A stretch of DNA of 64,000 bases from JAVVHE01 sp032249695 (GTDB lineage Bacteria; Pseudomonadota; Alphaproteobacteria; Sphingomonadales; Sphingomonadaceae). Both the position numbers and the translations under genes were made by a program. Shown one piece after another: positions 1 to 8,924 of the stretch. The stretch covers positions 59,844-123,843 of the forward strand of contig JAVVHE010000008.1 in NCBI GenBank assembly GCA_032249695.1, given 5' to 3'. Position 1 is the first letter of the stretch. Each line of letters starts with the position of its first letter. The notes beneath the pieces are model-generated. The model searched no databases. It was not told the DNA's origin and saw only the letters and a list, made by a program, of their open reading frames with translations.

Positions 1-860
1 GTATCGGTCAGCTCGCCCCAGTCGGCGTGGTCGCTGATGATGAGCGGCAGTTCCACCCCGCGCTGCCGCGCGCGCTGGCGGACGCGCATCCAGCCGCTCG
101 CCATCGCGGTGATCGGATCGGGCAGGCGGCGGCTCCAGCGGTCGCCGAGCGCGCTCGGCGGCGCAATCACCACCTGGCCCGCCATCTCGGCCTTGTTGCC
201 GCCGGTCGCAGGCCGCAGCTCGCCCAGATCGACGCCCAGATCGCGGTAGAGATTGCACAGCCGCATCATCGCGCCGTGCACGTAGATCGGCCGCTCCCAC
301 CCCGCGCGGCGCAGTTCGGCGATCACCCGCTGCGCCTTCCCCAGCGCATAGGCCCCAATCAGCACGCACCGGTCGGGCTCGGCAGCCAAGGCGTCGATCA
401 CCTTCGCGATCTCGCCGCGTGTCTCGGGGTGGACGAACACCGGCAGGCCGAACGTCGCCTCGGTGATCCACACGTCGCACGGCACGAGGCGGAACGGCTC
501 GCAGGTTGGATCGAGACGGCGCTTGAAGTCGCCGCTCGCCACCACGCGCACGCCCTTGTGATCCATCACCGCCTGCGCCGAGCCGAGCACGTGGCCCGCG
601 GGCGCCAGTGTTACGTCGACTGCGCCCAGCCGCACCGTGTCGCCGTAGGACAACGGGCGCGCGCCCGCCTGCGGGCCGAAGCGCGCTTCCATGATCGCCA
701 GCGTCTCCGGCGTGGCGATCACTTCGCCGTGGCCACCGCGCGCATGATCGGCATGGCCATGGGTGATGACCGCACGCGGCACGGGGCGCGACGGATCAAT
801 CCAGAAGCTACCGGATGGAACTTCTATGCCCGTCGGGTGTGGAATGATCCAATCCAGCAT
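1..860 (-). CDS. Ligase-associated DNA exonuclease (metallo-beta-lactamase fold), 3' end outside window
   Basis: Reading leftward from an ATG at 858-860 gives MLDWIIPHPTGIEV and, near residue 35, the metal-binding motif ITHGHADH of the metallo-beta-lactamase/beta-CASP nuclease fold. Later stretches (VLGSAQAVMDH, VVASGDFKRR, WITEATFGLP, YVHGAMMRL) fit the mRNA-3'-end-processing-like exonucleases that normally travel with an ATP-dependent DNA ligase. About 286 codons are visible and the C-terminus lies left of the window, where the ligase partner would be expected. The role in DNA repair is family knowledge. The long rightward frame over the same bases is a high-GC shadow. Confidence 0.85.
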   Translation of the reverse strand, partial: MLDWIIPHPTGIEVPSGSFWIDPSRPVPRAVITHGHADHARGGHGEVIATPETLAIMEARFGPQAGARPLSYGDTVRLGAVDVTLAPAGHVLGSAQAVMDHKGVRVVASGDFKRRLDPTCEPFRLVPCDVWITEATFGLPVFVHPETRGEIAKVIDALAAEPDRCVLIGAYALGKAQRVIAELRRAGWERPIYVHGAMMRLCNLYRDLGVDLGELRPATGGNKAEMAGQVVIAPPSALGDRWSRRLPDPITAMASGWMRVRQRARQRGVELPLIISDHADWGELTD

Positions 861-1048
861 CGCGATACGCTAACGAAGTAACTAGCATTGGGCAATCGTC
901 TCGGTCTCGCAATAGTTAAAGGTCGGTCAAGGGACGAACGGCGCCGATTTCGCGGCCGGTGCCTGCCGCTGAAATAGAGCCGCATGGTCGCGTCGACTAA
1001 GCTGATGCTGCCGATACTCATCGGATTGTTGAACAAGGAGGCTCCGAT

Positions 1049-1684
1049 ATGCGTCGTATCATCGCAGCAGCAGTAGCAGCAGTGTTCGTCACGCCGATCG
1101 TCGCGCACGCCGCTCCGGTCACCGGCGGCACCACGGTCGTCCGCGTGCTTGCGCCGCTCGGCACGATCGTGCCGGGCGTGCTCGGCACCGCCACGCTGCG
1201 GTCGGCCGATCCGCTCGATATCCTGTTCCCGATCACCGGCGGCAACCTCACCATCACGTCGGGCGTGCCCGGGGCGACCGGCACGATCGAGCATGACGGA
1301 TCGGGCTTCAGCCTCACCCAGGCCGGCACCACGGCCGAAATCCGCAACCTCGTGATCGACTTCGGCGCGGGCACGGTGCTGGGCGATGTCAGCGTCGGCG
1401 GTGCCAGCCAGGGCACCGGGCTGACGCTGTTCAACGTGCTGCCGGGCGTCACCTTCGGCGGCGCTCAGGATCTCGGCAATCCCCAGGCGCAGCTCAATCT
1501 CAGCCAACTGAGCGTCGACCTTTTGACGAGGCTGTTCGGAGTGACGGGCATCGACACAAGCCAGCGCTTCGGCACGTTCGCGACTGTGCCGCAGATCGCT
1601 GCGACGCCGACGCCCGCGCCCGCGGCCATTGCGCTGTTCGGGCTCGCGCCGCTGGCGCTGGCTGTCGCGCGCCGCAGGGCCTAG
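1049..1684 (+). CDS. Exported protein with PEP-CTERM-like C-terminal sorting signal
   Basis: A 211-residue protein with a strong GGAGG ribosome site just upstream of the ATG. Residues 1-21 form a signal peptide ending in AHA. The mature part is rich in Gly, Thr, Val and small residues with no recognised catalytic motif, suggesting a beta-rich secreted protein. The C-terminus is a PEP-CTERM-like tripartite signal: a Pro/Ala motif (PTPAPAAI), a hydrophobic helix (ALFGLAPLALAVA) and a basic end (RRRA). By family knowledge such signals are handled by an exosortase, which is not in this window. The body of the protein is not recognised. Confidence 0.75.
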   Translation: MRRIIAAAVAAVFVTPIVAHAAPVTGGTTVVRVLAPLGTIVPGVLGTATLRSADPLDILFPITGGNLTITSGVPGATGTIEHDGSGFSLTQAGTTAEIRNLVIDFGAGTVLGDVSVGGASQGTGLTLFNVLPGVTFGGAQDLGNPQAQLNLSQLSVDLLTRLFGVTGIDTSQRFGTFATVPQIAATPTPAPAAIALFGLAPLALAVARRRA

Positions 1685-1722
1685 CCGAACCGGGCGGGGC
1701 CGCTTAACTGGCGGCCTCGCCC

Positions 1723-2190
1723 ATGCCATCCGCACGCCACCAACCCGCTCGCCCCTCGCGCTCCACCGCGCGCCTCGCAGCCGTGCAGGCGCTTTATCAG
1801 CGCGACATGTCGGGCACGCCCGCCGAACGGCTGGTGGACGAGTTCGCAGCGTGGCGGCTGAACGAGCCCGTCGATGGCGAGCGGCTCGCTCCGCCCGACG
1901 CGCAGTTCTTCGCAGCGCTGGTTGCGGGAGCGTCGGCGCGCGCGGGCGAGATCGACCGGTTGATCGCAGCGCATATCGCCGAAGGTTGGGCGCTGGATCG
2001 CATCGACCGCCCGCTGCTCGCGATCCTGCGCGCGGCGGTGTTCGAGCTGCTCGCGCGGCCCGACATCAGCGTCGGCACGGTCATCAGCGAATATCTGAAC
2101 GTGGCGCACGCCTTCTACGAGCGGCGCGATACGGGCTTCGTGAACGGCGTGCTGGACGCGGTGGCGCGCGAGGTGCGGGCCGCTGCGTGA
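1723..2190 (+). CDS. nusB: Transcription antitermination factor NusB
   Basis: A 155-residue all-helical protein with the NusB features ARLAAVQALYQRDMSG at the N-terminus and ILRAAVFELLARPDIS followed by ISEYLNVAHAFY and FVNGVLDAVAREVR at the C-terminus. NusB binds boxA RNA with NusE (S10) and supports antitermination of rRNA operons. The N-terminus (MPSARHQPARPSRS) is a short basic extension. The stop codon overlaps a GTG at 2187 that looks like the original start of thiL, so the two genes were probably translationally coupled. Confidence 0.95.
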   Translation: MPSARHQPARPSRSTARLAAVQALYQRDMSGTPAERLVDEFAAWRLNEPVDGERLAPPDAQFFAALVAGASARAGEIDRLIAAHIAEGWALDRIDRPLLAILRAAVFELLARPDISVGTVISEYLNVAHAFYERRDTGFVNGVLDAVAREVRAAA

Positions 2191-3142
2191 AGGCGCGCTG
2201 ATCGCCGAGCTGCTGCGCCCGATCGCGGCGCACACGGCGGCGCGCGGACTGCTGGACGACGCAGCGGTGCTGACACCCGCGCTGGGCCGCGAACTGGTGC
2301 TGACGAAGGATCTTCTGGCGGAAGGCGTGCACTATCTGGCCGATGATCCGCCGGATACGGTCGCGGCCAAGCTGTTCGCCGTCAATCTGTCCGACCTGGC
2401 GGCGATGGGCGCGCGGCCGGTGGGTGCGCTGCTGGGTCTGGGGATGGGGCCGCGCTGCGACCGGGCGTGGCTGGAGCCGTTCACTGCCGGATTGCGCGCA
2501 GCTGCCGGGCGGTTCGCCTGCCCGCTCTTGGGCGGCGACACGATCGGCGGGCTGGAACGGACGGTGCTGTCGCTCACCGCGCTGGGCGACGTGCCGCCGG
2601 GCGCGGCGCTGTCGCGCGGCGGCGGGCGGCCGGGCGACGAGCTGTGGGTCAGCGGCGCGATCGGCGACGCGGCGCTGGGGCTGGCGCTGCTGCGCGGCGG
2701 GGTCGCGCTGCCCGACCCCGCCCACGCCGAGCGGGTCGTTGCCGCCTATCGCACGCCCGAGCCACGGATCGCGTTGGGGCTGGCGCTGCGGGGAGTGGCC
2801 ACGGCTGCGATGGATGTGTCCGATGGCCTGCTGCTCGACGCCGCGCGGCTGGCCGAGGCGAGCGGCTGCGCGGTGGAGATCGCGCTTAGCGCCGTGCCCG
2901 TCTCGCGCGCGGCGGAGGCGGCGGGCACGCTCCGGCTGGAGCTCGCCGCCGGAGGCGACGATTACGAGCTGCTGTTCGCTGCATCGCCGCACAGCCGCAC
3001 CGCGATCGAGCGGATCGGCCGCCGGCTGAAGCTGCGGCTGACGCACATCGGATCGCTCCGCGCGGGCGCGGGGCTCAGCGTGCTGAACGCCGATGGGCGC
3101 GACGTGACGCCCGCGCGGCTGGGCTTTGAACACCGCGGCTGA
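2187..3142 (+). CDS. thiL: Thiamine-monophosphate kinase, apparent frameshift near the start
   Basis: Phosphorylates thiamine phosphate to thiamine diphosphate. The body matches ThiL: LLDDAAVL near the N-terminus (metal/ATP-binding Asp pair), the FAVNLSDLAAMGA helix, LLGGDTIGG, MDVSDGLLLDA, and AAGGDDYELLF. The homologous reading frame extends upstream to about 2195 but has no ATG, GTG or TTG there. The first in-frame start is a GTG at 2267, which would remove LLDDAAVL. A GTG at 2187 overlaps the nusB stop as GTGA but meets TGA after four codons. One missing base near 2194 would join this GTG to the ThiL frame, so a 1-base deletion or sequencing error is the simplest reading. A CTG start at 2198 is the alternative. 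Confidence 0.85.
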
Positions 3143-3182
3143 GGCGCTTGCCCCGACCGGCGCCCACCCGTAACGCCCGCGG

Positions 3183-3863
3183 ATGAAACGGTCCTTCCTA
3201 ACCTTTTCAGTCTTCTACGGCGGCATGGTGTGCGTCGCCGGAGTGCTCGGCAACAAGCAGGTGTCGCTCGGTCCGCTTTCGGCGCTGGGGCCGCTCATCG
3301 GCCTGCCGCCGCTCGCGGTCGAGGCGGGCGTGGTCGCGTTCCTACTGCTGGTGATGCTGGCGAGCGCGGTCGCCGAGCTGCACGGTCGCGACGCCGCCAC
3401 CGCGCTGGTGCGTTTCGGATTCGCACCGCTGGTGGCAGCGATCGTGCTTGCCGAGATCGTGCTGGCGCTGCCCGCGGCGCCCGCGATGGAACCCGCGCGC
3501 CGCGATGCGTTTACGCTGATGATGGGCGGCACCCCGCGCATCTGGATCGCGGGCATCCTCGCCTACGGCATTTCGCAGACGCTGAACGTCGCGGTGTTCA
3601 CCAGCCTCAGTGGCCGTCCCGGACGGCTGCTGTGGCTGCGCGCGGGCGTGGCCGCGGTGCTGAGCCAAGCGGTCGACACGCTGATCTTCGTGACGGTGGC
3701 GTTCTGGGGAGTATTTCCGGTCGGCGCGCTGCTCGGCGGGCAGATGCTGGCCAAGGTGCTGCTGTCGGCGATCGCAGTTCCACCACTGACGGCCGCGACG
3801 GTCGCGCTGGGGCGCTGGCTCGACCGTAAAGCCGGAGTTGTCCGGACAGCTTCGCCCCGGTAA
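3183..3863 (+). CDS. yhhQ: Queuosine precursor transporter (QPTR / VUT family)
   Basis: A 226-residue integral membrane protein with about six hydrophobic segments. The pattern ILAYGISQTLNVAVFTSL followed by RAGVAAVLSQAVDTLIFVTVAFWG is the signature of the YhhQ/DUF165 family, which imports 7-cyano-7-deazaguanine or 7-aminomethyl-7-deazaguanine for queuosine tRNA modification. It lies 40 bases downstream of thiL. The substrate is family knowledge and no queuosine gene is next to it. Confidence 0.9.
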   Translation: MKRSFLTFSVFYGGMVCVAGVLGNKQVSLGPLSALGPLIGLPPLAVEAGVVAFLLLVMLASAVAELHGRDAATALVRFGFAPLVAAIVLAEIVLALPAAPAMEPARRDAFTLMMGGTPRIWIAGILAYGISQTLNVAVFTSLSGRPGRLLWLRAGVAAVLSQAVDTLIFVTVAFWGVFPVGALLGGQMLAKVLLSAIAVPPLTAATVALGRWLDRKAGVVRTASPR

Positions 3864-3895
3864 TGAAGGGGCGTTGCAGCCGAGGGGATGAACCG

Positions 3896-4789
3896 ATGCG
3901 CACCGCCATGACCGCCGCCGCCGTCCTGCTCTATGCCGCCGCAGCGTCCGCCGCGCCGCCCCCCGCCCCGCTTGATCCGGCGAAGCCGGCCGATGCGGTC
4001 CAGATCATGAAGCGCCTCCAGTGCGGCGAGGCGGACGGCAAGCCGGCCGTCTACCACTGGGCTGGACGTATCTGGGCGCGCACGCCGGGCGAGCCCGACA
4101 AGCTGCTGTTCACCGGCGAGGGCATGAACATCCGCCAGTGCGTCAGCGTCAGCGATCCGCAGCGTGGGCTGGGCTTCCGCCAGGTGAGCCGCGAGGTAAT
4201 GCTGTTCCTCGATCCGAAGACGGGCGAGGTGCTGCGGGAGTGGCAGAACCCGTGGACCGGCGAGCGGGTGGACGTGATGCATATCGCGAACGATCCCGTG
4301 AACAGCCGCCCGATGCTGCCGATGGGCGCCGACGGTCGGCCGTTCGCGCTGCCTGTGTCGCGCAACGGTGACTGGGTGCAGGTGGCGACCGAGGTGCCGC
4401 TGTTCTACGAAAATCCGCTGGGCGGGTCCTATCAGGAGTTCGTGGGCAACAAATACCACGCGATGGAGATCTTCGATTTCTCCGCCAAGGCCGACGAGCT
4501 TTTGGGTCCGCGATCGGCGACGTCCTACCCAACGGTCAGCTGGGTGCGCGTATCCGAGTGGATGCCGTGGATGAAGATGGGCGGCCGCCCCGGCCTCTTG
4601 GTATTCAACGCGGTTGGCGCGAAGCTGAAGCGGTATGACGAGCTGCCCGCGGTGCTGAAGACCGAGATCGCCGCGCGCTATCCGGAATACACCGCGCCGC
4701 CACCGGGTGATGACCAGCGCCCGAACGCGACGACGTGGACCGTATTCAAGGCCAAGATCGACGCCGATCGAACGAAGAGCGGGCGGTAG
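3896..4789 (+). CDS. Exported DUF1838 family protein
   Basis: I chose the ATG at 3896, which has GAGGGG about 8 bases upstream and gives 297 residues starting with a signal peptide (MRTAMTAAAVLLYAAAASAA). An upstream in-frame ATG at 3863 would add a basic tail before the signal. The mature part has the Trp- and Tyr-rich blocks typical of DUF1838 (LREWQNPWTGERVDVMHIAN, VPLFYENPLGGSYQEFVG, VSWVRVSEWMPWMKMGGR). The function of this family is unknown. It faces the end of a TonB-dependent receptor gene and is near an amidase-like and a DUF1330 gene, which suggests a shared catabolic role (inference). Confidence 0.85.
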   Translation: MRTAMTAAAVLLYAAAASAAPPPAPLDPAKPADAVQIMKRLQCGEADGKPAVYHWAGRIWARTPGEPDKLLFTGEGMNIRQCVSVSDPQRGLGFRQVSREVMLFLDPKTGEVLREWQNPWTGERVDVMHIANDPVNSRPMLPMGADGRPFALPVSRNGDWVQVATEVPLFYENPLGGSYQEFVGNKYHAMEIFDFSAKADELLGPRSATSYPTVSWVRVSEWMPWMKMGGRPGLLVFNAVGAKLKRYDELPAVLKTEIAARYPEYTAPPPGDDQRPNATTWTVFKAKIDADRTKSGR

Positions 4790-4817
4790 CACGACCGTCT
4801 ACCGCCCTCAGGGCACC

Positions 4818-4880
4818 CTCTCCCGCAAGCGGGAGAGAGACCGGCGGCGTGCGACGCCAGGGAGCGGGCACCGGCCGCCG
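4818..4880. repeat. Mosaic palindromic repeat, family A
   Basis: A perfect 9-bp stem with a 2-base loop (CTCTCCCGC-AA-GCGGGAGAG, 4818-4837) is followed by a second GGCG...GACGCC inverted repeat. The same two-part design recurs at 29000-29053 inside valS and, decayed, at 22472-22527. It lies between two converging genes and could also end transcription, although no T-run follows. Confidence 0.7.
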
Positions 4881-7277
4881 TTAGAAATTCACCCCCACGC
4901 TTGCGCCGAGCTGTCGGCGCGGCGGGCCCTGCACGAGCGGCGAGGCGACCGAGTAGTTGCTACTGTCGAAGAAGCGCACGCCCGCGAACGGAGTCTTGTT
5001 GTCGGTGACGTTGTTCGCGAACAGCTGCACGCGGAACGCCTTGTAATAGCCGGTCAGGCGCAGATCGACATTCTCGCGTCCGCCAAAATACTGCAGGTTG
5101 TCGGCCCGCAGATAGCTGCGATCCTGGTAGGTGATGTCGCTCCGCAGCTCCAGCCGCACATCGCCCATCGGATATTCGATGACGGGCGAAATCGTGACCT
5201 TGTGCCGCGGAACATAGGGCAGGCGCTTATCATAGAAGCTGATCGGCGGTTGGCCGAGCAAAGCCAGCGTTCCGGCAAGCGAATCGTCGACGAAGCGTGT
5301 GTAACGCGCGTCGGTGTAGGCGTAATTCGCCGCGATCAAGAGATAGCGGTTGAACCGGAACGCCGAATCGACTTCGAAGCCGTGGATCTGGCTCGCAGCC
5401 ACGTTGCAGACATAGGTGCGGTTGGTCGATGTGCCGCCGGCGCTCGCCGGGTTCTGGCAGGCGGCCTGCTGGTCCGACCAGTTGTTGTAGTAGCCGGCAA
5501 CATTGAAGCGCAGGCGGCGATCGAACCAGTCCGACTTGAACCCGATCTCGAAATTGTCGGTATATTCTGGGTTGTATGAGCGCTGATTATCAAAAATGTT
5601 CAGACCGCCATTGAACCCGCCAGTTTTCGCTCCCCGCCCGTAGATGCCGTAGAGCAGGAAGTCGGGTGTAGCCTGATAGTTCAGGATGAAGCGCGGAGTG
5701 ACGAAACTGAAGCTCTGCGACAGGTCGAACACCCGTGTCGTGCCCGTGAACGGCCGCAACGGATCGGCCGGCGTGATCTGCGTCGTGGCGAAAGTCGGCA
5801 CCTGCGTGAACGTCTTGTATTCGCGCTCGTACCGGATTTCGGCAGTCGCAGCGACCTTGCTGTTCAGATGCGCCGTGATCGAGCCGAAGGCAGAGTAGCT
5901 GTCGGTGGAAAAGCGCTGTTGGGGAAAGCTGTAGTTGGTATTATACCCATTAAACAGATTGTTGCTGAGAGGGCTGACGCCGCGATCGACGCCAAAGTTG
6001 ATATTGTTATAATAGTAGAAGCCGACCAGCCAGTCGAAGGTGCGCTTGCCCGTCGATTGCAGGCGGATTTCCTGGCTCACGTCGCGAAGGAAGCCGCGGT
6101 TGCTCGACAACGCATAGGCGCTGGCCCCCACGGGGTTGGCGGCCGCGAACGGAAAGCCGAAATTCTGGCAGCCGCCGGCATTCTGGCAGACGGTATTGTC
6201 GCCATCGAACGTGTATTCCACGTTGCGCTTGTCAACCGCGCTGATCGACACGAGCTGCGCGTTCGGGAATTCATAGCGCAGGATGAGCGAGCCGCGGATG
6301 CTCTCCTCGCGGTCGCCATAGCGGCTGGGTTGGCCGGGCAGCGACTGCGTGTTGACGGTGACGCCGTTCAGCGGAATCGACGGCAGCTCCCCGACATAGA
6401 GCAGGTTGCGCGTCGGCCGGAACGCTCCGACCGCGCTGCCCGGGGGCGTTCCGGGGAAGGCGTTGTTGCGGATGACGCTCGATGGCGGCTGGCCCTCGTC
6501 CACGCGCTCATACACAAAGCGGAGGCGTGCGGAGAAGTTGTTGATCGGTTCCCACAGCACATTGGCATTGAAACCGTAGTTATCTTGAAAATCGACCTTG
6601 CCGCCGTCGATCCCCGATCGATAGAAGCCATCAAAGTGCCTGTAGAAGCCGCCGACGCGGATCTTCAACGTATCGGCAAGCGGCACGTTCACGTTACCGA
6701 TCACCTGTGCCAGCCCGTTGGTCCCGCCCGTCGCCTCAAGCCGCCCGCCGAAGTTCGACGAGGGCGCCTTGGTGATATAGTTGATGGCGCCCGCAAACGT
6801 GTTGCGGCCATAGAGCGCCGACTGAGGACCCTTGACCACCTCGATCCGCTCAAGGTCGTTCAGTTGTAGGTCGACGCCAGCCTTGCCGGATAGATAAACG
6901 CCGTCCAGGAACACGCCGACATTCAATTCGCCGAACGTTTGGGCGGCGCCGCGGATGATCGGCAACTGGTTCTGGCGCCCGAACAGCGGCGCGTAGTTGA
7001 GACCGGGCGTCAGCTTGGCGACATCCTGTAGATTCTCGATCCGCGCCGACAGGATCTTGCCCGTATCGAACGCCGTGATCGTCAGCGGCACTTCCTGCAG
7101 CCGTTCGTCACGCTTGCGCGCCGTCACCACGATATCGGCCGATTCGGGATCGCCCGGCGCTGCGGCCCCGCTGTCCTGCGCGGGCGCGCTGGCGCCCGCT
7201 CCCGGTTGTTCGGCGGTTGCCGCGAACGGCGCGAGCGCAACGGCTGCAAGCAGGGCGGCTTTGGTTGCAAGGCGCAT
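4881..7277 (-). CDS. TonB-dependent receptor
   Basis: A 798-residue outer membrane receptor. The start ATG at 7275-7277 has GGAGG about 12 bases upstream and begins a signal peptide (MRLATKAALLAAVALAPFA). A longer frame to 7424 adds 49 residues unlike a signal. Then come a TonB-box-like segment (ADIVVTARKRDERLQEVPLT), the plug domain (LPIIRGAAQTFGELNVGVFL, VVKGPQSALYGRNTFAGAIN) and a beta-barrel ending in ...GASVGVNF with the usual terminal Phe. It is divergent from the amidase-like gene at 7414, so both may share a control region. The ligand is unknown. Confidence 0.92.
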   Translation of the reverse strand: MRLATKAALLAAVALAPFAATAEQPGAGASAPAQDSGAAAPGDPESADIVVTARKRDERLQEVPLTITAFDTGKILSARIENLQDVAKLTPGLNYAPLFGRQNQLPIIRGAAQTFGELNVGVFLDGVYLSGKAGVDLQLNDLERIEVVKGPQSALYGRNTFAGAINYITKAPSSNFGGRLEATGGTNGLAQVIGNVNVPLADTLKIRVGGFYRHFDGFYRSGIDGGKVDFQDNYGFNANVLWEPINNFSARLRFVYERVDEGQPPSSVIRNNAFPGTPPGSAVGAFRPTRNLLYVGELPSIPLNGVTVNTQSLPGQPSRYGDREESIRGSLILRYEFPNAQLVSISAVDKRNVEYTFDGDNTVCQNAGGCQNFGFPFAAANPVGASAYALSSNRGFLRDVSQEIRLQSTGKRTFDWLVGFYYYNNINFGVDRGVSPLSNNLFNGYNTNYSFPQQRFSTDSYSAFGSITAHLNSKVAATAEIRYEREYKTFTQVPTFATTQITPADPLRPFTGTTRVFDLSQSFSFVTPRFILNYQATPDFLLYGIYGRGAKTGGFNGGLNIFDNQRSYNPEYTDNFEIGFKSDWFDRRLRFNVAGYYNNWSDQQAACQNPASAGGTSTNRTYVCNVAASQIHGFEVDSAFRFNRYLLIAANYAYTDARYTRFVDDSLAGTLALLGQPPISFYDKRLPYVPRHKVTISPVIEYPMGDVRLELRSDITYQDRSYLRADNLQYFGGRENVDLRLTGYYKAFRVQLFANNVTDNKTPFAGVRFFDSSNYSVASPLVQGPPRRQLGASVGVNF

Positions 7278-7413
7278 CTTAGAAAAATTCCTCCCTCTGG
7301 TTCTTGCGGCGAACGGTCCCATCGGGCACCAAAGATGTCCAGACAAATTTACCGCCGCAGTCGTCTCTGCTGCCGCCTGTGGCGCTGCGACAACAGTGAT
7401 GGAGTGAGCACGG

Positions 7414-8553
7414 GTGGACGGCATCGGCGATGGATCGCGGCGCCAATTCCTTGGCTGGGGCGCGCTTGCCGCGGCCGCCGCGGGCGCTCCGGGCGTAGCG
7501 CGCGCGGCCGGGGCGGCGGGACAGCCACTGCAGATGCAGGCCGACGGACGCTATCCGACGATGCCGCTGGCGAAGGACGCTTGGACGCTCTCGGTCGCGC
7601 AATCGCGCGTGATGGCGGTCGACGCAGCCGCGCCCGACAAGGGCCGCCGCTCGAACGTCCAGCATATGTGCGAGCTGATCGACTATGCGTCCGGCTTCTC
7701 CGGCCGCAAGGACATGATTCTGTTCCACGAATTCCCGATCACCGGCTATAACTATCAATGGTCGCTCGCCGAAGCACGGCGTGCCGCGATCGAAGTACCG
7801 GGTGAGGAGACAGAGCTCCTCGCGAAGAAGGCCCGCCAGTATGGCACGTGGCTGGTCTTCGGCAGCTATGTGCGCGATCCAGATTGGCCAGCTAGCCTGC
7901 TTTCCGTGACCACGATCATGGACGCCGATGGCCACATCGTCGACCGGCATTGGAAGGCGCGCAACATCAAGGGCGTGTTCGGACCGTTCGAGCTCTACAC
8001 GACGACCATTTACGACGTGCTCGACCGCTATACCGAGATGTACGGCCCCGACCGCGTCATCCCCATCGCGCGCACGCCGCTTGGCAACATCGCGACGTCG
8101 AGCGTGCAGCGCGAGCCCGAGCTGTTCCGGGCGATGGCGATGAAGGGCGCCGAGGTGATCCTGCGCACCGCCACGGGCGGCTTCAGCCCGGCCGACATCG
8201 CGGCCACCTCGGTCTACAACGGCGTCTACACCGCGATCGCGAACAACGCCGCCTCGCCCGGCAACGGCCTGTATTTCGAGGATGCCGGCGGCGGCGGCAG
8301 CGCGATCTACGGGCCGGAAGGCGAGGAGCTTGGCAAGGCTCCGACCGCGTTCGAGACGCTCGTCTCGGCGCGCATCCCGATCCGCGATTTCCGCGCCCGG
8401 CACCGCCAGCCGGTTGTGCACACCGAGCTGGTGCTGCCGGTCTATGAAGCCTACCGCAACAAATACCCGCCTGGCCTGTTCACGCGCTATCAGCCGACCG
8501 GCCTCGAAGACGCGGGCCGCTATCTGGCCGACAAGGCGCGCTGGCCCAAATAA
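7414..8553 (+). CDS. Tat-exported carbon-nitrogen hydrolase (aliphatic amidase type) lacking the catalytic Cys
   Basis: A 379-residue nitrilase-superfamily protein starting at a GTG with GGAG upstream. Residues 9-30 form a twin-arginine signal (RRQFLGWGALAAAAA), so it should be folded before export. The nitrilase Glu (LFHEFPITG, Glu106) and Lys (DRHWKARNIKG, Lys181) are present, and AMAMKGAEVILR resembles the amidase/formamidase AmiE/AmiF region. The Cys expected 6 residues before PEL is Ser229 (NIATSSVQREPELF). The only Cys in the protein is Cys86, far from the site. It is either an inactive binding protein or a Ser variant. It sits in a group with a TonB receptor, DUF1838 and DUF1330 proteins. 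Confidence 0.85.
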   Translation: MDGIGDGSRRQFLGWGALAAAAAGAPGVARAAGAAGQPLQMQADGRYPTMPLAKDAWTLSVAQSRVMAVDAAAPDKGRRSNVQHMCELIDYASGFSGRKDMILFHEFPITGYNYQWSLAEARRAAIEVPGEETELLAKKARQYGTWLVFGSYVRDPDWPASLLSVTTIMDADGHIVDRHWKARNIKGVFGPFELYTTTIYDVLDRYTEMYGPDRVIPIARTPLGNIATSSVQREPELFRAMAMKGAEVILRTATGGFSPADIAATSVYNGVYTAIANNAASPGNGLYFEDAGGGGSAIYGPEGEELGKAPTAFETLVSARIPIRDFRARHRQPVVHTELVLPVYEAYRNKYPPGLFTRYQPTGLEDAGRYLADKARWPK

Positions 8554-8568
8554 CGCGAGGGAGATGCC

Positions 8569-8877
8569 ATGCCAGCCTACATGCTGATCGCTGCGAAGAT
8601 CACCGACCGCGAGCGGTTCATCAACGACTATGCTCCGGCGGCTGCGAAGGTGGTCGCGCAGTTCGGCGGGCGCTATCTGTACCGCGGGCGCGGGGCGACG
8701 CTGCTGGAGGGCGACTTCGGCGAGGGCGCGTCGACGATGATCTCCGAATGGCCCGACAAGGCGACGGCCGAAGCCTTCTGGAACAGCCCCGAATATGCAG
8801 AGGCCAAGCTGCTCCGCGAGGGCGCAGCGGACTGTCAGGTTCTGCTGGTGGAGATGGAGCGGCTTGACAGAAGATGA
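8569..8877 (+). CDS. DUF1330 family protein
   Basis: A 102-residue dimeric alpha-beta barrel-type protein, recognisable from MPAYMLIAAKITDRERFINDY at the start, GGRYLYRGRGATLLEGDF in the middle and ISEWPDKATAEAFWNSPEYA, all standard for DUF1330 (ferredoxin-like, NIPSNAP/EthD-related fold). It starts 15 bases after the amidase-like gene with GAGGGAGA as ribosome site, so the two are an operon. The biochemical role is unknown. Confidence 0.9.
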   Translation: MPAYMLIAAKITDRERFINDYAPAAAKVVAQFGGRYLYRGRGATLLEGDFGEGASTMISEWPDKATAEAFWNSPEYAEAKLLREGAADCQVLLVEMERLDRR

Positions 8878-8924
8878 ATATACTGTAACTTTCTCGCCAC
8901 CAATTCTGACTCGAGGAGGGAAAC

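Noticed and set aside
27..881. Rightward open frame of 284 codons at the left edge
   Set aside because: It is antisense to the exonuclease gene, which has clear motifs; the frame has no domain and arises from high GC.
3563..4792. Leftward frame of 409 codons opposite the DUF1838 gene
   Set aside because: No domain; sense gene has signal peptide and family blocks.
4818..4880. CRISPR-like or tandem repeat array
   Set aside because: The repeats are single dispersed palindromes without regular spacers or cas genes.
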